Assembly (NCBI GenBank): GCA_041649015.1
Contig: JBAZNU010000004.1
Span: 1-64,000, forward strand
Direction of reading: 5' to 3'
Source: Ignavibacteria bacterium
GTDB taxonomy: Bacteria > Bacteroidota > Ignavibacteria > Tepidaquicellales > Tepidaquicellaceae
DNA length: 64,000 nucleotides
The position numbers and the translations under genes were made by a program. Below are positions 1 through 10,511 of the stretch, piece after piece (the first letter of the stretch is position 1; every line of letters begins with the position of its first letter). Below the pieces are notes generated by a model. It had not been told where the DNA came from and searched no databases. It saw only the letters and a list, made by a program, of their open reading frames with translations.

Positions 1-1052
1 CTTTGTTCGTTCATAATCGTCTTCACTTCCCTTCCTGATATGTCATACAGTTTTATGTTTACCCTGCTGTCAAGAGGCAGGTCGAAGTCTATCTTTGTCG
101 TCGGATTGAACGGATTCGGGTAGTTCTGGCTTATATCATACTTTGTCGGTATTCCGACTTCCATTTCTGCCTTGAGGTCGTAGTATTCATAGTTTCCGTT
201 GTTGTCGATTTGTTTCAGTCTGTAATTGTATTTGCCAGTGCTGAGTTTCTTATCCTCAAACCTGTAATCTGCGGGTGTGGTTGTTGTCCCCTTTCCGTCA
301 ATGTACCCCACTTTTGACCATGTTCCGTCTAATACCTTTCTTTCTATTTCAAACCCTCTGTTGTTTGTTTCTCTTTCTGTCTTCCAGCTTAAGGATACAT
401 CACGCTTGTTTTCTATGTTCCCTGTAAATGATGCAAGCTGTACCGGAAGCGGGGTATCGGTTATTACCTCAAGTGTTCCCGTTGCTTGACTTGAATTCCA
501 TGGAGTTGCCGGGTCAAATGATGTTACTACAGTGCCTCCTACACCCGTAAGCCATGTCAGCCCGAAGTTTCCGCTGGTATTAGAAATTGTATATACCACA
601 AAGTGTCCGAGTTTATGCTTGCTCGGTGTTCCATCAATCTTTGCAATTCTTGAATTGAATTGTGTCTGGGTTGTAAACGTTGGCGGCTGCAAATTAATTA
701 TGAGCTGATTCGCCGCAAGAAATGTCGGTGCAATGTTTTCGTTATATGATGTGGTTGCTGTTCCGTTTGAATTCCACAATTCATTCGACCCGTCTACGTA
801 CTCTATAGTTGACCCGGAAAAGTTTGCTACATTAAAGGTAAACTTGAAATCAGAATTTGCAAGATATAATGGGCCCGTTCCCCCATCCTGCTGTAAGTAC
901 AGGTCAAAATACACACAGTTCCCGTATGTCGGATCTGAAAGAACTGCCTGTTGGTTTGTAATTGTTGCCTTAAACTGTACCTGAGAATACAAATTTGTAC
1001 TTAGTAATACTGCTATTACAAGTGCAAGCTGAACAAATATTGGTTTTTTCAT
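1..1052 (-). CDS. Cohesin-like secreted protein with T9SS sorting domain (C-terminus cut by window edge)
   Basis: Reading down from the ATG at 1052, the frame is open to the edge of the window, about 350 residues. It starts with a signal peptide (MKKPIFVQLALVIAVLLSTN), then has a beta-sandwich of about 150 residues (FDLYLQ, PLYLANSDFKFTFN, a conserved IDGTP). Next comes a fibronectin-like stretch (RDVSLSWKTERETNNRGFEIER) and the start of a T9SS type A sorting domain (SQNYPNPFNPTTKIDFDLP), broken off at SGREVKTIMNE. It is clearly paralogous to the genes at 21214 and 35104. The N-terminal sandwich resembles cohesin domains in size and position; that is my inference, while the sorting domain is secure. 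It sits 45 bp downstream of the dockerin giant on the same strand and is probably co-transcribed with it. The last ~20 residues and the stop lie outside the window. Confidence 0.85.
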   Translation of the reverse strand, partial: MKKPIFVQLALVIAVLLSTNLYSQVQFKATITNQQAVLSDPTYGNCVYFDLYLQQDGGTGPLYLANSDFKFTFNVANFSGSTIEYVDGSNELWNSNGTATTSYNENIAPTFLAANQLIINLQPPTFTTQTQFNSRIAKIDGTPSKHKLGHFVVYTISNTSGNFGLTWLTGVGGTVVTSFDPATPWNSSQATGTLEVITDTPLPVQLASFTGNIENKRDVSLSWKTERETNNRGFEIERKVLDGTWSKVGYIDGKGTTTTPADYRFEDKKLSTGKYNYRLKQIDNNGNYEYYDLKAEMEVGIPTKYDISQNYPNPFNPTTKIDFDLPLDSRVNIKLYDISGREVKTIMNEQ

Positions 1053-1097
1053 ATTATTATTATATTTATTAATTTATTTTATGTTTGCTATTGTAAC

Positions 1098-4000
1098 TTA
1101 GTAATTATTCTTCTTTTTCTTTATACTTGTTCCGTCAAGTTTTACGTCATATCCTTTGATGACCTCTTTTCCGTTTTTTGTATTTTGTTTCTCATTTCCT
1201 TTCCCTTTACCGAAATTATCAAGGAGTAAAGGTATCTGCGCTGTTTTATTCCTGTTATTCCAGCAAATCGACCTGTCAAGGGCATCCACTACTCCATCGC
1301 CGTTCAAATCTGATGAATAGTATCCTGTTTGATTTCTGTCATTCCATGCCGATGACCTGTCAAGGGCATCCACTATTCCATCTTTATTTATATCCCCGCT
1401 GTACAGACACCACAGCCCGTTCTTCTGAACAAGGTTATCTCCATATGCCTGCGTACCTGAACTCGTGAAGTCATAGGTCATTGAAGAATATTTTGTAAAT
1501 ATTATTCCGCCTGATTTGCTCCATGTTTCGATTGAATTACGGTGCCTCACAACCAGATAGTACGAACCGGTTGGTGCATTTTTAAATTCTAAGAATGCAG
1601 TAAAGTTCAATGAATCAATAATTGAAACAGATGAATCGATAACTGCAAAAGGAACATATGTTTCCCGAAGAAAAACTTTTACTGAATCTTTGCAGTTTAA
1701 TCGATTATTCGGCGGGTCATAAAAGCCCTCCGGAATAACTGTAATCTTAATATTAGTGCTTGTAAGTGGCTGAACATCCTGAGAACCGATGGCAAATTCG
1801 CTGAATGAATTAAACGGAACAGTGCTTACTAAATAGCCATCCTGAATTATTCCTCCGATATCTATCCAGTTATCGCCTGAAAAACTTCTTTTAAGCCATC
1901 TCAATTTTGAAGGATCTGTAATGCCCCCAAGAAATGAAAGAGGAATCCTGAAATATCCATCAGTAAAAATTATTCCGGAATCTGAAACACTCCAGAAATA
2001 GCTGCTTATTGAATTTATACCATCGGGTAATCCGCCTTCAATAGGTGATACTGTAAAATAAATTATTCCAACAAATCTTGAAAGCGATACATTTGCTATG
2101 AAAAATATGTTTGTGGCACCAAAATTAGTTGTATCTGTTCCATTTGGAGGAACACCGTAGCCTGTTATATCCGGAGAATTTATTGTTGTGAAATTAAACG
2201 GACTTGTAAAATCATTCCATCCTATTTCATTCTTTGCTTTCACTCTCCAGTAATACTTGTTTAAATTTGAAAGTCCCGTTACACTTTTCAATGTATCGGT
2301 TAAAACGCTGTCTCTTAAAATCAAATTATTAAACAGAGAATCAGATGCAAGTTCAAACCAGTAATTTGCTATTGCTTCAGTGTTATCCGAATTTTTATCT
2401 CTTTTATCAGATTTTTCTTTCTTAACTTTTGATAAAGTCTGATCACCGAATTTATTCCATTTAAAGATTAGACTTACAGAATGATTTACGGAGTTATTCG
2501 CAGGGAACAACAAATTAACCTGAGATGGAGCGCCCATTGTCTTAAATATATATCGCATACTAAATTCACTCCAGCCTGTTGTATTTTGAGTCCTGACTTT
2601 CCAGTAATAAATTGTTAAAGGTGATAGGGATAACATCTTAAGCGAATCGGTCAGTAATGAATCATTTACTATTTTATTCGTAAATAATGAATCTGTTGAA
2701 ACAACAATATGATATTTTTTGGCGGTTAAAGGTTTTGACCATATTAATATAATATTTAGCTTATTACCTATTGAATCGTTTGATGGGCTTAAAAGCACAG
2801 GTGCTTCGGGTAATGGAACAGTAAACTTGCTCCTCCACACTGAATTACCTCCTGTTCCCGCAAAAATGAAATTATTTGCAAGAATTAAAGATGTAACAGA
2901 ATCTACTGGATTTAAACCTAGATTTTTTTCTTCCCAATTCAAACCGTTATTTGAAGAGAAAAAAATACCTCCTTTAGTACCAGCAAATATATTATTACCA
3001 CTTGCAGTTAGAGAACGTACTGAAAGATTTGTAAGGCCGCTGTTTACTGCACTCCAATTAGTTCCTCTGTTTGTTGATAGAAAAACACCCCCGTCTGTTC
3101 CTGCAAAAACATTTGACCCGCTTAGTTCAAGAGCATAAATATTCCTATTTGATAATCCAAATGAAGCTGATGTCCAGTTGTCGCAGTTATTTCCCGAATA
3201 ATAAATACCACTTCCACGGGTTCCTGCATATACTTCAGATCCTTTCGCTGCAAGAACATAAACCGGAATATTATTCCAATCACTATTCATATAAGAAAAT
3301 GTCGAACCGTTATCTGCAGATCTGTAAACTCCACCGCCACTACCCCAATATTTATTTCTGCCTAAATATAGATAAGTGTTGTTTGATACCAGTGTTAATG
3401 GATAGTAAATAGAAGCCGGATTCAAAACACTCCAAATTCCTCCATCATTTGCTGAACGATACAATACATTCCCCGAAGACCCGTATGAACATGCAAATGT
3501 GTATAATCCATGTATTGCAATATTTCTTACATCGGGAGCATTCAAATTAGTATTACTCCAATTAATTCCGTAATTTGAAGTTCTGAATATACTTCCATTT
3601 TTTATTGCTGAAAACAAATAATTGCTGTTGCCAGAAGCAAGAGCAATTATCGATAAGTTTTCGCCTATTCCTGAGGACATTTTCGTCCATTTAATATCTT
3701 CCTCATCTAATGTTGTAAAGTTCCAGATTGAACTAAACTCACCCCAACCCGATTCATTTTTAGCTTTAACCCTCCAGAAATATCTTGTTATTATGCTTAA
3801 ACCTGAAATCGTTTTTGTTGTATCCGTTAATGATGAATCTCTTGCTATCACTGTTAAAAATGTAGAATCCGTTCCATATTCAAACCAGTATTTGGAAATA
3901 ACATCAGGAGAATCGTTTTTGTTTTTTGTTTTTTCTTTCGCTCCTAATTTCTGATCTTTGAATCCCAAGTCCTTAGCAAAAGTTTGTTCAACAGATTTAT

Positions 4001-7000
4001 ACCATTGAAATATAATATGACGTGGCTGTTCCAAAGCATTATTCGCGGGTGAAGAAAGCGTAACCTGTGTCGGGGAACCAATTGTCTTAAATTTCCATGT
4101 ATCCGACCACAAACTATAACTGCTTCCGGATTTTGAATTCATACGCCAGTAATACGAGGTAAAGGGTGTCAATTCTGAAATGAATATTACTGAATCAGTT
4201 CCAGCCAAAGCCGAGTCATTAATAACCGGATTACTAAATAATGAATCAGTTGCAATCTGAATTCTGTAATTGGTAGCCCCTACAGATTTTTTCCACGCAA
4301 AGTTTAAATTGCCCGTTGAATTGTTTGCAGGGCTTATCAGTACGGGAGGTGTTAGATTCATTAATATACTGACATTATTTCCTCCATTATTTGCAACCGC
4401 CAAATCCAATACACCGTTATTATCGAAATCACCAGTTGCCATTGTCTGAGGTCTATAGCCTGATGAAAAAGACCTATCATTTGTAAATGTACCAGTTCCG
4501 TTATTCTTCACTATAAATACTGAATTCACCCAGTAATTCTGTACTGCAAGATCTAAATCATTGTCCCCGTCCAGGTCAGCCATAATAATCCCTGTCGGAC
4601 CATTACCCATACTTACTGTCGAAGATAATGTAAATTCACCTGCTCCGTTATTCTTTAATATCGAGACTGAAGGAGGATTAGAAGTGAAATTAGATACTGC
4701 AAAGTCCACATCCGCGTCTCCGTCAATATCGCCAATAGATACAGCATAAGGACCACCATCAACACCAATGGTATGCTGTAAAGCAAAAGCACCTGTCCCT
4801 CCATTCATTAATATTGATACTGTATTTGAATTATGATTACAAACGGCAATATCTAAATCTCCGTCATTATCAAAATCCCCAACATTCAGTCCGTAAGGAA
4901 TACTTCCAACAGAAATTGTGGAAGAAACTGAAAAAGAACAATTTCCGTCATTCATTAATATTGAAACAGAATTCGAAACAGAATTAGTTACTGCAAGGTC
5001 TAAATCGCCATCGCCATCAAAATCACCTGTGGTTATTCCCCAAGGATATGTTTCTACACTGACTAAAGATGATACTGAAAAAATACTTGTCCCGTCATTC
5101 TTTAATATTGATACAGTATTTGAACCGTTATTAGCAACGGCAAGGTCTAAATCGCCGTCATTATCAAGGTCAGCCGTGGCAATTCCAAAAGGAGAAGTTT
5201 CTACTCCGACTGAGAATGAAACTGAATAAGAGCCGTATCCGTTATTTTTTAATATGGATACAGTATTTGTATTTCTGGAAGTAACACTAATATCCAAATC
5301 ACCGTCAGAATCAAAATCTCCCGCTGTAATTCCAAAAGGATTACCGGATAGTGCAATATTAGAAGTCCAGTTAAAAATTAAATTTGACGGTTTCGCCATT
5401 GTTGTAAAGCTCCAGATAAATGGTATAATAGGAACACCCGAACCAGTTTTTATTCCTGTATCAAGAGTTGTACTTACTAATTCTCCATATTTGAAAGGAT
5501 TATCAGGAATTATTTGCATTGAATTATTTCCTGAATTATAAGATATAGTTCCCCCTTTTCTTCCTGTCATGGAACCGAAAAATATTACACTGTTGCTGTC
5601 CATTGATGAACCATTCATAACCGGATGGTAATAAGTTCTTATATCAGAAGTTATCGGAATATTAATTTTATTCTGGCTTGGCGAGACACTGTCAATATTC
5701 CATGAGGTTGTAAAGTTCCAGTTTGAACTGAAGCCACCCCAACCGAATTCATTCTTCGCTTTAACATGCCAATAATACCTGGTATTCTTACTAAGACCGG
5801 TTATTGTTTTCGTTGTATCAGTTAATGATGAATCTCTTTCTATTACCGTTGCAAATGTAGAATCCGTACCGTATTCAAAAAAGTAATTTGAAATCGTAAG
5901 TGCTGAAAAACCTGATTTGAAAAGTTTATTATCTGAATTGATTTCATATAATGTTGATTTCTTTAATAAAGTTTGTTCAATTGATTTATACCATTGAAAA
6001 GTGATATTCAAAGGCTGGTCAACGGCATTATTAGCAGGTGAAAAAAGTGTTAAATGAGGCAATGCAACTGTCGTGAATTTCCGGATTTCGCTGAATCCAC
6101 CCCATCCTGATTCATTTCTTGCTTTCACTCTCCAGTAGTATTTTGTATAATCATTTAGCTCTGAAACAGTTTTGGTCGTATCGAACAACAATGAATCTAT
6201 GACGACACTGGATAAAAAAGTAGAATCAATACTGTATTCAAACCAATATCCGTATACTGCATCAGGCGAGATAAGGAGTTCTTCTTTTAATTTTATGCTT
6301 TCAATTTTCAGTTTACCGAAGCCGGTTTGTTCGACCGATTTAGACCATTGAAATGTGATATTAAGAGGCATATTTATTACATTATTCTCCGGAGAGTACA
6401 GTATCACAGGTGCAGGAGTACCAAGGGTCTTGAATTTCCAGGTATCAGACCAATAACTAGTTCCGTTGTTTGCCTTTGATTTCATACGCCAATAATACCA
6501 TGTGAAGGGAGTTAATCCAGAGATGTATTTCACCGAATCCGTTCCAAGTAAAGTAGAATCATTAATAATAAGGTTACCGAACAATGAATCAGATGCAATC
6601 TGTATTCTGTAATTGGTAGCCCCTGCAGATTTTTTCCACGCAAAGTTTAAATTGCCTATTGAATTGTTTTCAGGGCTTAATAATTGCGGTGGTTTCAAAT
6701 CCATTAAAATGCTTATATTATTAGATTCATTATTAGCTGCAGCTATGTCCAATACACCGTCTCCGTCAAAATCTCCTGAAACAATGCCCCAGGGTCTGGT
6801 TCCCACACTACCCGAATAAGATAAAGTAAATCCTCCGCTTCCGTTATTTTTTAATATTGATATTTTGTTCAGATCCCAATTAGTAACTGACAAATCTAAA
6901 TGTCCGTCTCCATTAAAATCTCCGGATGTAATTCCGGCTGATCTTACTTCGACCGTAATATCAGACGATTTTGTGAATGTTCCGGTTCCGTTATTTTTTA

Positions 7001-9179
7001 GTATTAATAATGAAGAAGAGCTATTACCGGCAAAAGCAATGTCTAAATATCCGTCCATATTGAAATCACCTGTTGCTAAACTCCACCCATATCCGTTAAT
7101 TGAAACAGTATCCGACAAAGTGAATTTTCCCGCCCCATTATTTTTTATTATTGAAACTGTATATGGATTTTCAGTATTTACGCAAAGGTCTAAATCGCCG
7201 TCATTATCAAAATCTCCCGTTATAATCACCTGAGCAAATCCGTTTAGAGAATCGGTATTTGATAAAGTAAATATTCCTGTTCCATTATTTTTTAATATTG
7301 AGACTAAATTTGATTGATCATTAGTAAATGCAAGGTCTAAATCGCCATCTCCATCAAAATCACCGGGGGTTATTCCAATACTGTATCCGGCATCAGGAAT
7401 GGAAGATATTTGTGTGAATACTCCCAATCCGTTATTTTGAAATATTTTTATGCCTTCTCCATTCATTGCAATATCTGTATATCCGTCATTGTTGAAATCC
7501 CCGGTTGTAAAACCATAACACGATCCTGCATTAATATATGAGAATATTTCAAAAATTCCGTGTTCATTATTCTTTAATATAAATACACTAGCACCACCAC
7601 CATTTACAGCAAGGTCTAAATCACCGTCACCGTCAAAATCTGCTGTTGCAATTGTCCGTGCATAATCGATTCCCTCTACTGTACTTGTTTGATTATATAC
7701 ATTATTCGAAGGTTTTGTCAATGTTGTAAAACTCCATACAAACGGTGCTAAAGAACTTCCGGAGCTTAATTTTATTCCTGAATCAAGTGTTGTGCTTATT
7801 AATTCACCGTATTTAAAGGGCGCAGATGGAACAATCTGCATTGATTTGGTACCTGAATTGTAAGTAATTGCTCCGCGTTTTCTTCCTGTCATTGATCCGA
7901 AAAATGTAATGTTATTGCTGTCCAGTGTCGCTGCATTCATATTCTGATGGAAATATGAATTTATATTTGAGTTCAACGAAACATTCAGCTTATTCTGATT
8001 CGGTACAACGCTGTCAATAGGATTGGGTTCTCCTGTTGGGTTTTGTTTGTAATATATTCCACTGCCAACCCGCTTATCAGTCCATATAACATGCACGGAG
8101 TTACTTATCATTGATATTGACGGATATTTAGAATCACCAGGAAAATTAGTGAGACGGGTATTTGGATCCCAGCTTATGCCTTGCGTGATGGAACGTTTGT
8201 GGTATATCTCTGATAATCCGATATCGTACTCCTCCCATACAACATGTACATTTGAACCTGCGGCTACAATAGATGGTTGGCTTGACATTCTTCCTGTAGC
8301 CGTTAGACGGGTATCAACACCCCAGTTTAAGCCTCCATCTGCCGAGAGTTTATAATAAATATCTCCTCTGTAATTAAAACGAGTATCAGACCAAACAACA
8401 TGCACGTAAGATCCGGATACACTAATAGAAGGATAGGTTGCCCCTCCTGATACCCCTGCGTTAGACAGCCGAGTATCTTCTCCCCAGGTAACACCATCAT
8501 CTGTTGAGCGTTTGTAGAATATTTCATTATTAAAAATACTTTTAAACCAGACAACATGTACAACGGAACCAGAGACAGCGATTGCGGGAACTTGTGAATT
8601 ATTAGTGTTATTTGTTAAACGGATATCTGCTCCCCAAGTTGTTCCGCCGTCTGCGGAACGTTTATAGTAGATTTCACTGTTGACGTCGCGATAGTCTTCC
8701 CATACTACATGCACAACTGAACCGGATACTGATATTGAAGGAGAATACGAAGATATAGAACTGTTATTAGTTAGTTGTATATCTGCCCCCCAACTGACCC
8801 CTCCGTTTGTTGACATTTTATAGAATATTTCCTGATAATCACTATTACGTTTGTCAAGCCATACAACATGTACGGAAGACCCGGATACGGCAATAGAAGG
8901 ATTATACGATTGATTTACTGCATTAGTCAACCTGGTATCCGCTCCCCAATTTAAACCTTTATTTATTGATTGTTTATAATAAATCTCTTCCTGCCCTTCG
9001 CGGTAATCAGCCCATACTATATGAATGATATCACCGCTGGAAGCAATACAACGTGAACTATTTGTATAGGAAGTATTACAAATAGCTGAATTATCAGTCA
9101 GACGCACCTCAGGCATCCACTGTGCACTTACTATTTGAGCAAATGCTAAAACAAATAAGATGCAAATTTGCTTTTTCAT
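1098..9179 (-). CDS. Giant exported BNR/FG-GAP repeat protein ending in a dockerin-like module
   Basis: 2693 residues with a signal peptide (MKKQICILFVLAFAQIVSAQ). Residues ~25-400 hold about eight BNR/sialidase-like repeats, each with a VHVVW core and an EIYYK(R/Q)S strand. Two Big_5-like Ig domains (~410-500 and ~1170-1260) each precede a block of FG-GAP/VCBS repeats with calcium loops of the form GDFDGDGDLDLAV. Fibronectin-like segments (TKYYWRVKAKNE) recur between blocks, and a further photosystem-assembly/BNR-like block lies at ~1810-2060. The C-terminus has a conserved segment containing ETWS, then two dockerin-like calcium loops (GDINKDGIVDALDR and SDLNGDGVVDALDR, ~2594-2645) and a lysine-rich tail. 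No T9SS sorting domain is present. The likely role is a surface or extracellular scaffold or adhesin; no catalytic domain is evident. It is followed by the cohesin-like gene at 1-1052. Confidence 0.9.
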   Translation of the reverse strand: MKKQICILFVLAFAQIVSAQWMPEVRLTDNSAICNTSYTNSSRCIASSGDIIHIVWADYREGQEEIYYKQSINKGLNWGADTRLTNAVNQSYNPSIAVSGSSVHVVWLDKRNSDYQEIFYKMSTNGGVSWGADIQLTNNSSISSYSPSISVSGSVVHVVWEDYRDVNSEIYYKRSADGGTTWGADIRLTNNTNNSQVPAIAVSGSVVHVVWFKSIFNNEIFYKRSTDDGVTWGEDTRLSNAGVSGGATYPSISVSGSYVHVVWSDTRFNYRGDIYYKLSADGGLNWGVDTRLTATGRMSSQPSIVAAGSNVHVVWEEYDIGLSEIYHKRSITQGISWDPNTRLTNFPGDSKYPSISMISNSVHVIWTDKRVGSGIYYKQNPTGEPNPIDSVVPNQNKLNVSLNSNINSYFHQNMNAATLDSNNITFFGSMTGRKRGAITYNSGTKSMQIVPSAPFKYGELISTTLDSGIKLSSGSSLAPFVWSFTTLTKPSNNVYNQTSTVEGIDYARTIATADFDGDGDLDLAVNGGGASVFILKNNEHGIFEIFSYINAGSCYGFTTGDFNNDGYTDIAMNGEGIKIFQNNGLGVFTQISSIPDAGYSIGITPGDFDGDGDLDLAFTNDQSNLVSILKNNGTGIFTLSNTDSLNGFAQVIITGDFDNDGDLDLCVNTENPYTVSIIKNNGAGKFTLSDTVSINGYGWSLATGDFNMDGYLDIAFAGNSSSSLLILKNNGTGTFTKSSDITVEVRSAGITSGDFNGDGHLDLSVTNWDLNKISILKNNGSGGFTLSYSGSVGTRPWGIVSGDFDGDGVLDIAAANNESNNISILMDLKPPQLLSPENNSIGNLNFAWKKSAGATNYRIQIASDSLFGNLIINDSTLLGTDSVKYISGLTPFTWYYWRMKSKANNGTSYWSDTWKFKTLGTPAPVILYSPENNVINMPLNITFQWSKSVEQTGFGKLKIESIKLKEELLISPDAVYGYWFEYSIDSTFLSSVVIDSLLFDTTKTVSELNDYTKYYWRVKARNESGWGGFSEIRKFTTVALPHLTLFSPANNAVDQPLNITFQWYKSIEQTLLKKSTLYEINSDNKLFKSGFSALTISNYFFEYGTDSTFATVIERDSSLTDTTKTITGLSKNTRYYWHVKAKNEFGWGGFSSNWNFTTSWNIDSVSPSQNKINIPITSDIRTYYHPVMNGSSMDSNSVIFFGSMTGRKGGTISYNSGNNSMQIIPDNPFKYGELVSTTLDTGIKTGSGVPIIPFIWSFTTMAKPSNLIFNWTSNIALSGNPFGITAGDFDSDGDLDISVTSRNTNTVSILKNNGYGSYSVSFSVGVETSPFGIATADLDNDGDLDLAVANNGSNTVSILKNDGTSIFSVSSLVSVETYPWGITTGDFDGDGDLDLAVTNSVSNSVSILMNDGNCSFSVSSTISVGSIPYGLNVGDFDNDGDLDIAVCNHNSNTVSILMNGGTGAFALQHTIGVDGGPYAVSIGDIDGDADVDFAVSNFTSNPPSVSILKNNGAGEFTLSSTVSMGNGPTGIIMADLDGDNDLDLAVQNYWVNSVFIVKNNGTGTFTNDRSFSSGYRPQTMATGDFDNNGVLDLAVANNGGNNVSILMNLTPPVLISPANNSTGNLNFAWKKSVGATNYRIQIATDSLFSNPVINDSALAGTDSVIFISELTPFTSYYWRMNSKSGSSYSLWSDTWKFKTIGSPTQVTLSSPANNALEQPRHIIFQWYKSVEQTFAKDLGFKDQKLGAKEKTKNKNDSPDVISKYWFEYGTDSTFLTVIARDSSLTDTTKTISGLSIITRYFWRVKAKNESGWGEFSSIWNFTTLDEEDIKWTKMSSGIGENLSIIALASGNSNYLFSAIKNGSIFRTSNYGINWSNTNLNAPDVRNIAIHGLYTFACSYGSSGNVLYRSANDGGIWSVLNPASIYYPLTLVSNNTYLYLGRNKYWGSGGGVYRSADNGSTFSYMNSDWNNIPVYVLAAKGSEVYAGTRGSGIYYSGNNCDNWTSASFGLSNRNIYALELSGSNVFAGTDGGVFLSTNRGTNWSAVNSGLTNLSVRSLTASGNNIFAGTKGGIFFSSNNGLNWEEKNLGLNPVDSVTSLILANNFIFAGTGGNSVWRSKFTVPLPEAPVLLSPSNDSIGNKLNIILIWSKPLTAKKYHIVVSTDSLFTNKIVNDSLLTDSLKMLSLSPLTIYYWKVRTQNTTGWSEFSMRYIFKTMGAPSQVNLLFPANNSVNHSVSLIFKWNKFGDQTLSKVKKEKSDKRDKNSDNTEAIANYWFELASDSLFNNLILRDSVLTDTLKSVTGLSNLNKYYWRVKAKNEIGWNDFTSPFNFTTINSPDITGYGVPPNGTDTTNFGATNIFFIANVSLSRFVGIIYFTVSPIEGGLPDGINSISSYFWSVSDSGIIFTDGYFRIPLSFLGGITDPSKLRWLKRSFSGDNWIDIGGIIQDGYLVSTVPFNSFSEFAIGSQDVQPLTSTNIKITVIPEGFYDPPNNRLNCKDSVKVFLRETYVPFAVIDSSVSIIDSLNFTAFLEFKNAPTGSYYLVVRHRNSIETWSKSGGIIFTKYSSMTYDFTSSGTQAYGDNLVQKNGLWCLYSGDINKDGIVDALDRSSAWNDRNQTGYYSSDLNGDGVVDALDRSICWNNRNKTAQIPLLLDNFGKGKGNEKQNTKNGKEVIKGYDVKLDGTSIKKKKNNY

Positions 9180-9224
9180 AATAATTTTAAGTAAGATTGT
9201 AAAATTATTTAATAATTATATTTA

Positions 9225-9923
9225 TTAATTAACTCTAATTCCTTTTATTGATTGATATTCGCTGCTATTTATGCCGTATTGAGATTTTACTGAAGATTTT
9301 ATACGAACCATTCTATCGTGAAGCATATTATATGATTCCAGACGCTTTTTATTTATTGTGTTATAGCTGTTTAATTTGTCATCTACGGTTTTGTTTGATT
9401 CCAGCATTTCTTTTCTGAATGATACCAATGTTGAGATTTGAATCAATTCGTTTGGAGGAGTGTAAGAGGGGATTAATCTCACCTCATCGATTAAGTCTTC
9501 AAATAGACTCACATAATCCCCAAAACTTTGTTCTTTTCTATTGATGTGTTTTACTGATTTTCCCTTAACAGGGGTGTCAGATTTTTTGTAGTTAAGAATA
9601 CTCTTGCTTAGTCTTCCGATCATTTCGGTTTGAAGTTTTAAGTCGCTTCTTGACTTACAGTAAGCAAAAATATAAGAGGCGCGTCTTTTCACGCCCTTAT
9701 CTTTTAGAAATAATTCCTGTCTTGCCTTAATACTTAAACCATGCTTCTCTTTTATTGAATCAGCAGAATGGTTTATATTGGTAATTGAATTCAGAAAAGT
9801 TAAATATTTGCCCGGTTCTAAATCTTCTTCTGCAGGCAAGAATGAGAGCATATTCTTTATTGAGTTATAAAGTTCATAACCTCTTTCAAGTTTATCTTTA
9901 TAAGATTTATTTGATTTTGCCAC
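9225..9923 (-). CDS. Hypothetical protein, 232 aa, helical, charged
   Basis: I do not recognise this protein. It starts MAKSNKSYKDKLERGYELYN and is rich in Lys, Ser, Asn and Glu. It has no signal peptide or membrane segment and reads as mostly helical, so it should be cytoplasmic. Its stop lies 45 bp upstream of the start of the dockerin giant on the same strand, so the two could be co-transcribed. A long AT-rich gap precedes it. The length and lack of low-complexity sequence support a real gene. Nothing visible suggests a DNA-binding or enzymatic motif. Confidence 0.7.
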   Translation of the reverse strand: MAKSNKSYKDKLERGYELYNSIKNMLSFLPAEEDLEPGKYLTFLNSITNINHSADSIKEKHGLSIKARQELFLKDKGVKRRASYIFAYCKSRSDLKLQTEMIGRLSKSILNYKKSDTPVKGKSVKHINRKEQSFGDYVSLFEDLIDEVRLIPSYTPPNELIQISTLVSFRKEMLESNKTVDDKLNSYNTINKKRLESYNMLHDRMVRIKSSVKSQYGINSSEYQSIKGIRVN

Positions 9924-10511
9924 TTAATACCCCATAACATTATATTATAAAAGAATAAACGGCAAGTCTAAGAAAAGAGAGGGGAACTAACAACCCCTTC
10001 TAAAATGACATGATATTTACAATACCTCTGTTTAGATGGCTTGTCACTGCGAAAATATATTATCATTTAATTAAAGTCAAGTGTTAATATTATACGGTGA
10101 AAACAGATATTTAAGTCTGAAATGAGTTTGTGTATCTAGAATACATGTATCCATAATATAACTTAAATTATTTAATAAATAACTAAGTTTAATTTGGAAT
10201 TTTGATTACTATTTTAATAAATCAGAAATGTAATTTGAAAAACACCATTCACTTTTGCCAAATATGCAGTTACTTTTATTTATTCTTTTATTTTAAGCGT
10301 TTTATATGATTTCTGAGTTGTTGTATTTAACACTAATTAGAGCTACCAAAAGTCACTCTCTCATGATAAAATGTTATTATATCAAAAAATCATATGATTT
10401 TACTGATTAATAATTTAGTGTCTTTATCATCATAAGAATAAGCAAGATAAATTGTTTTTTAGAGTAGAATCGTTTATGTATTATTTATTAATCTCATAAA
10501 TCATAAATTAC
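9924..10511. other. AT-rich intergenic region between divergent genes
   Basis: 588 bp separate the divergent genes at 9923 (minus) and 10512 (plus). It is strongly AT-rich, and I see no ORF, RNA gene, convincing hairpin or TAnnTTTG promoter here. Promoters for both flanking genes must lie in it. Confidence 0.6.
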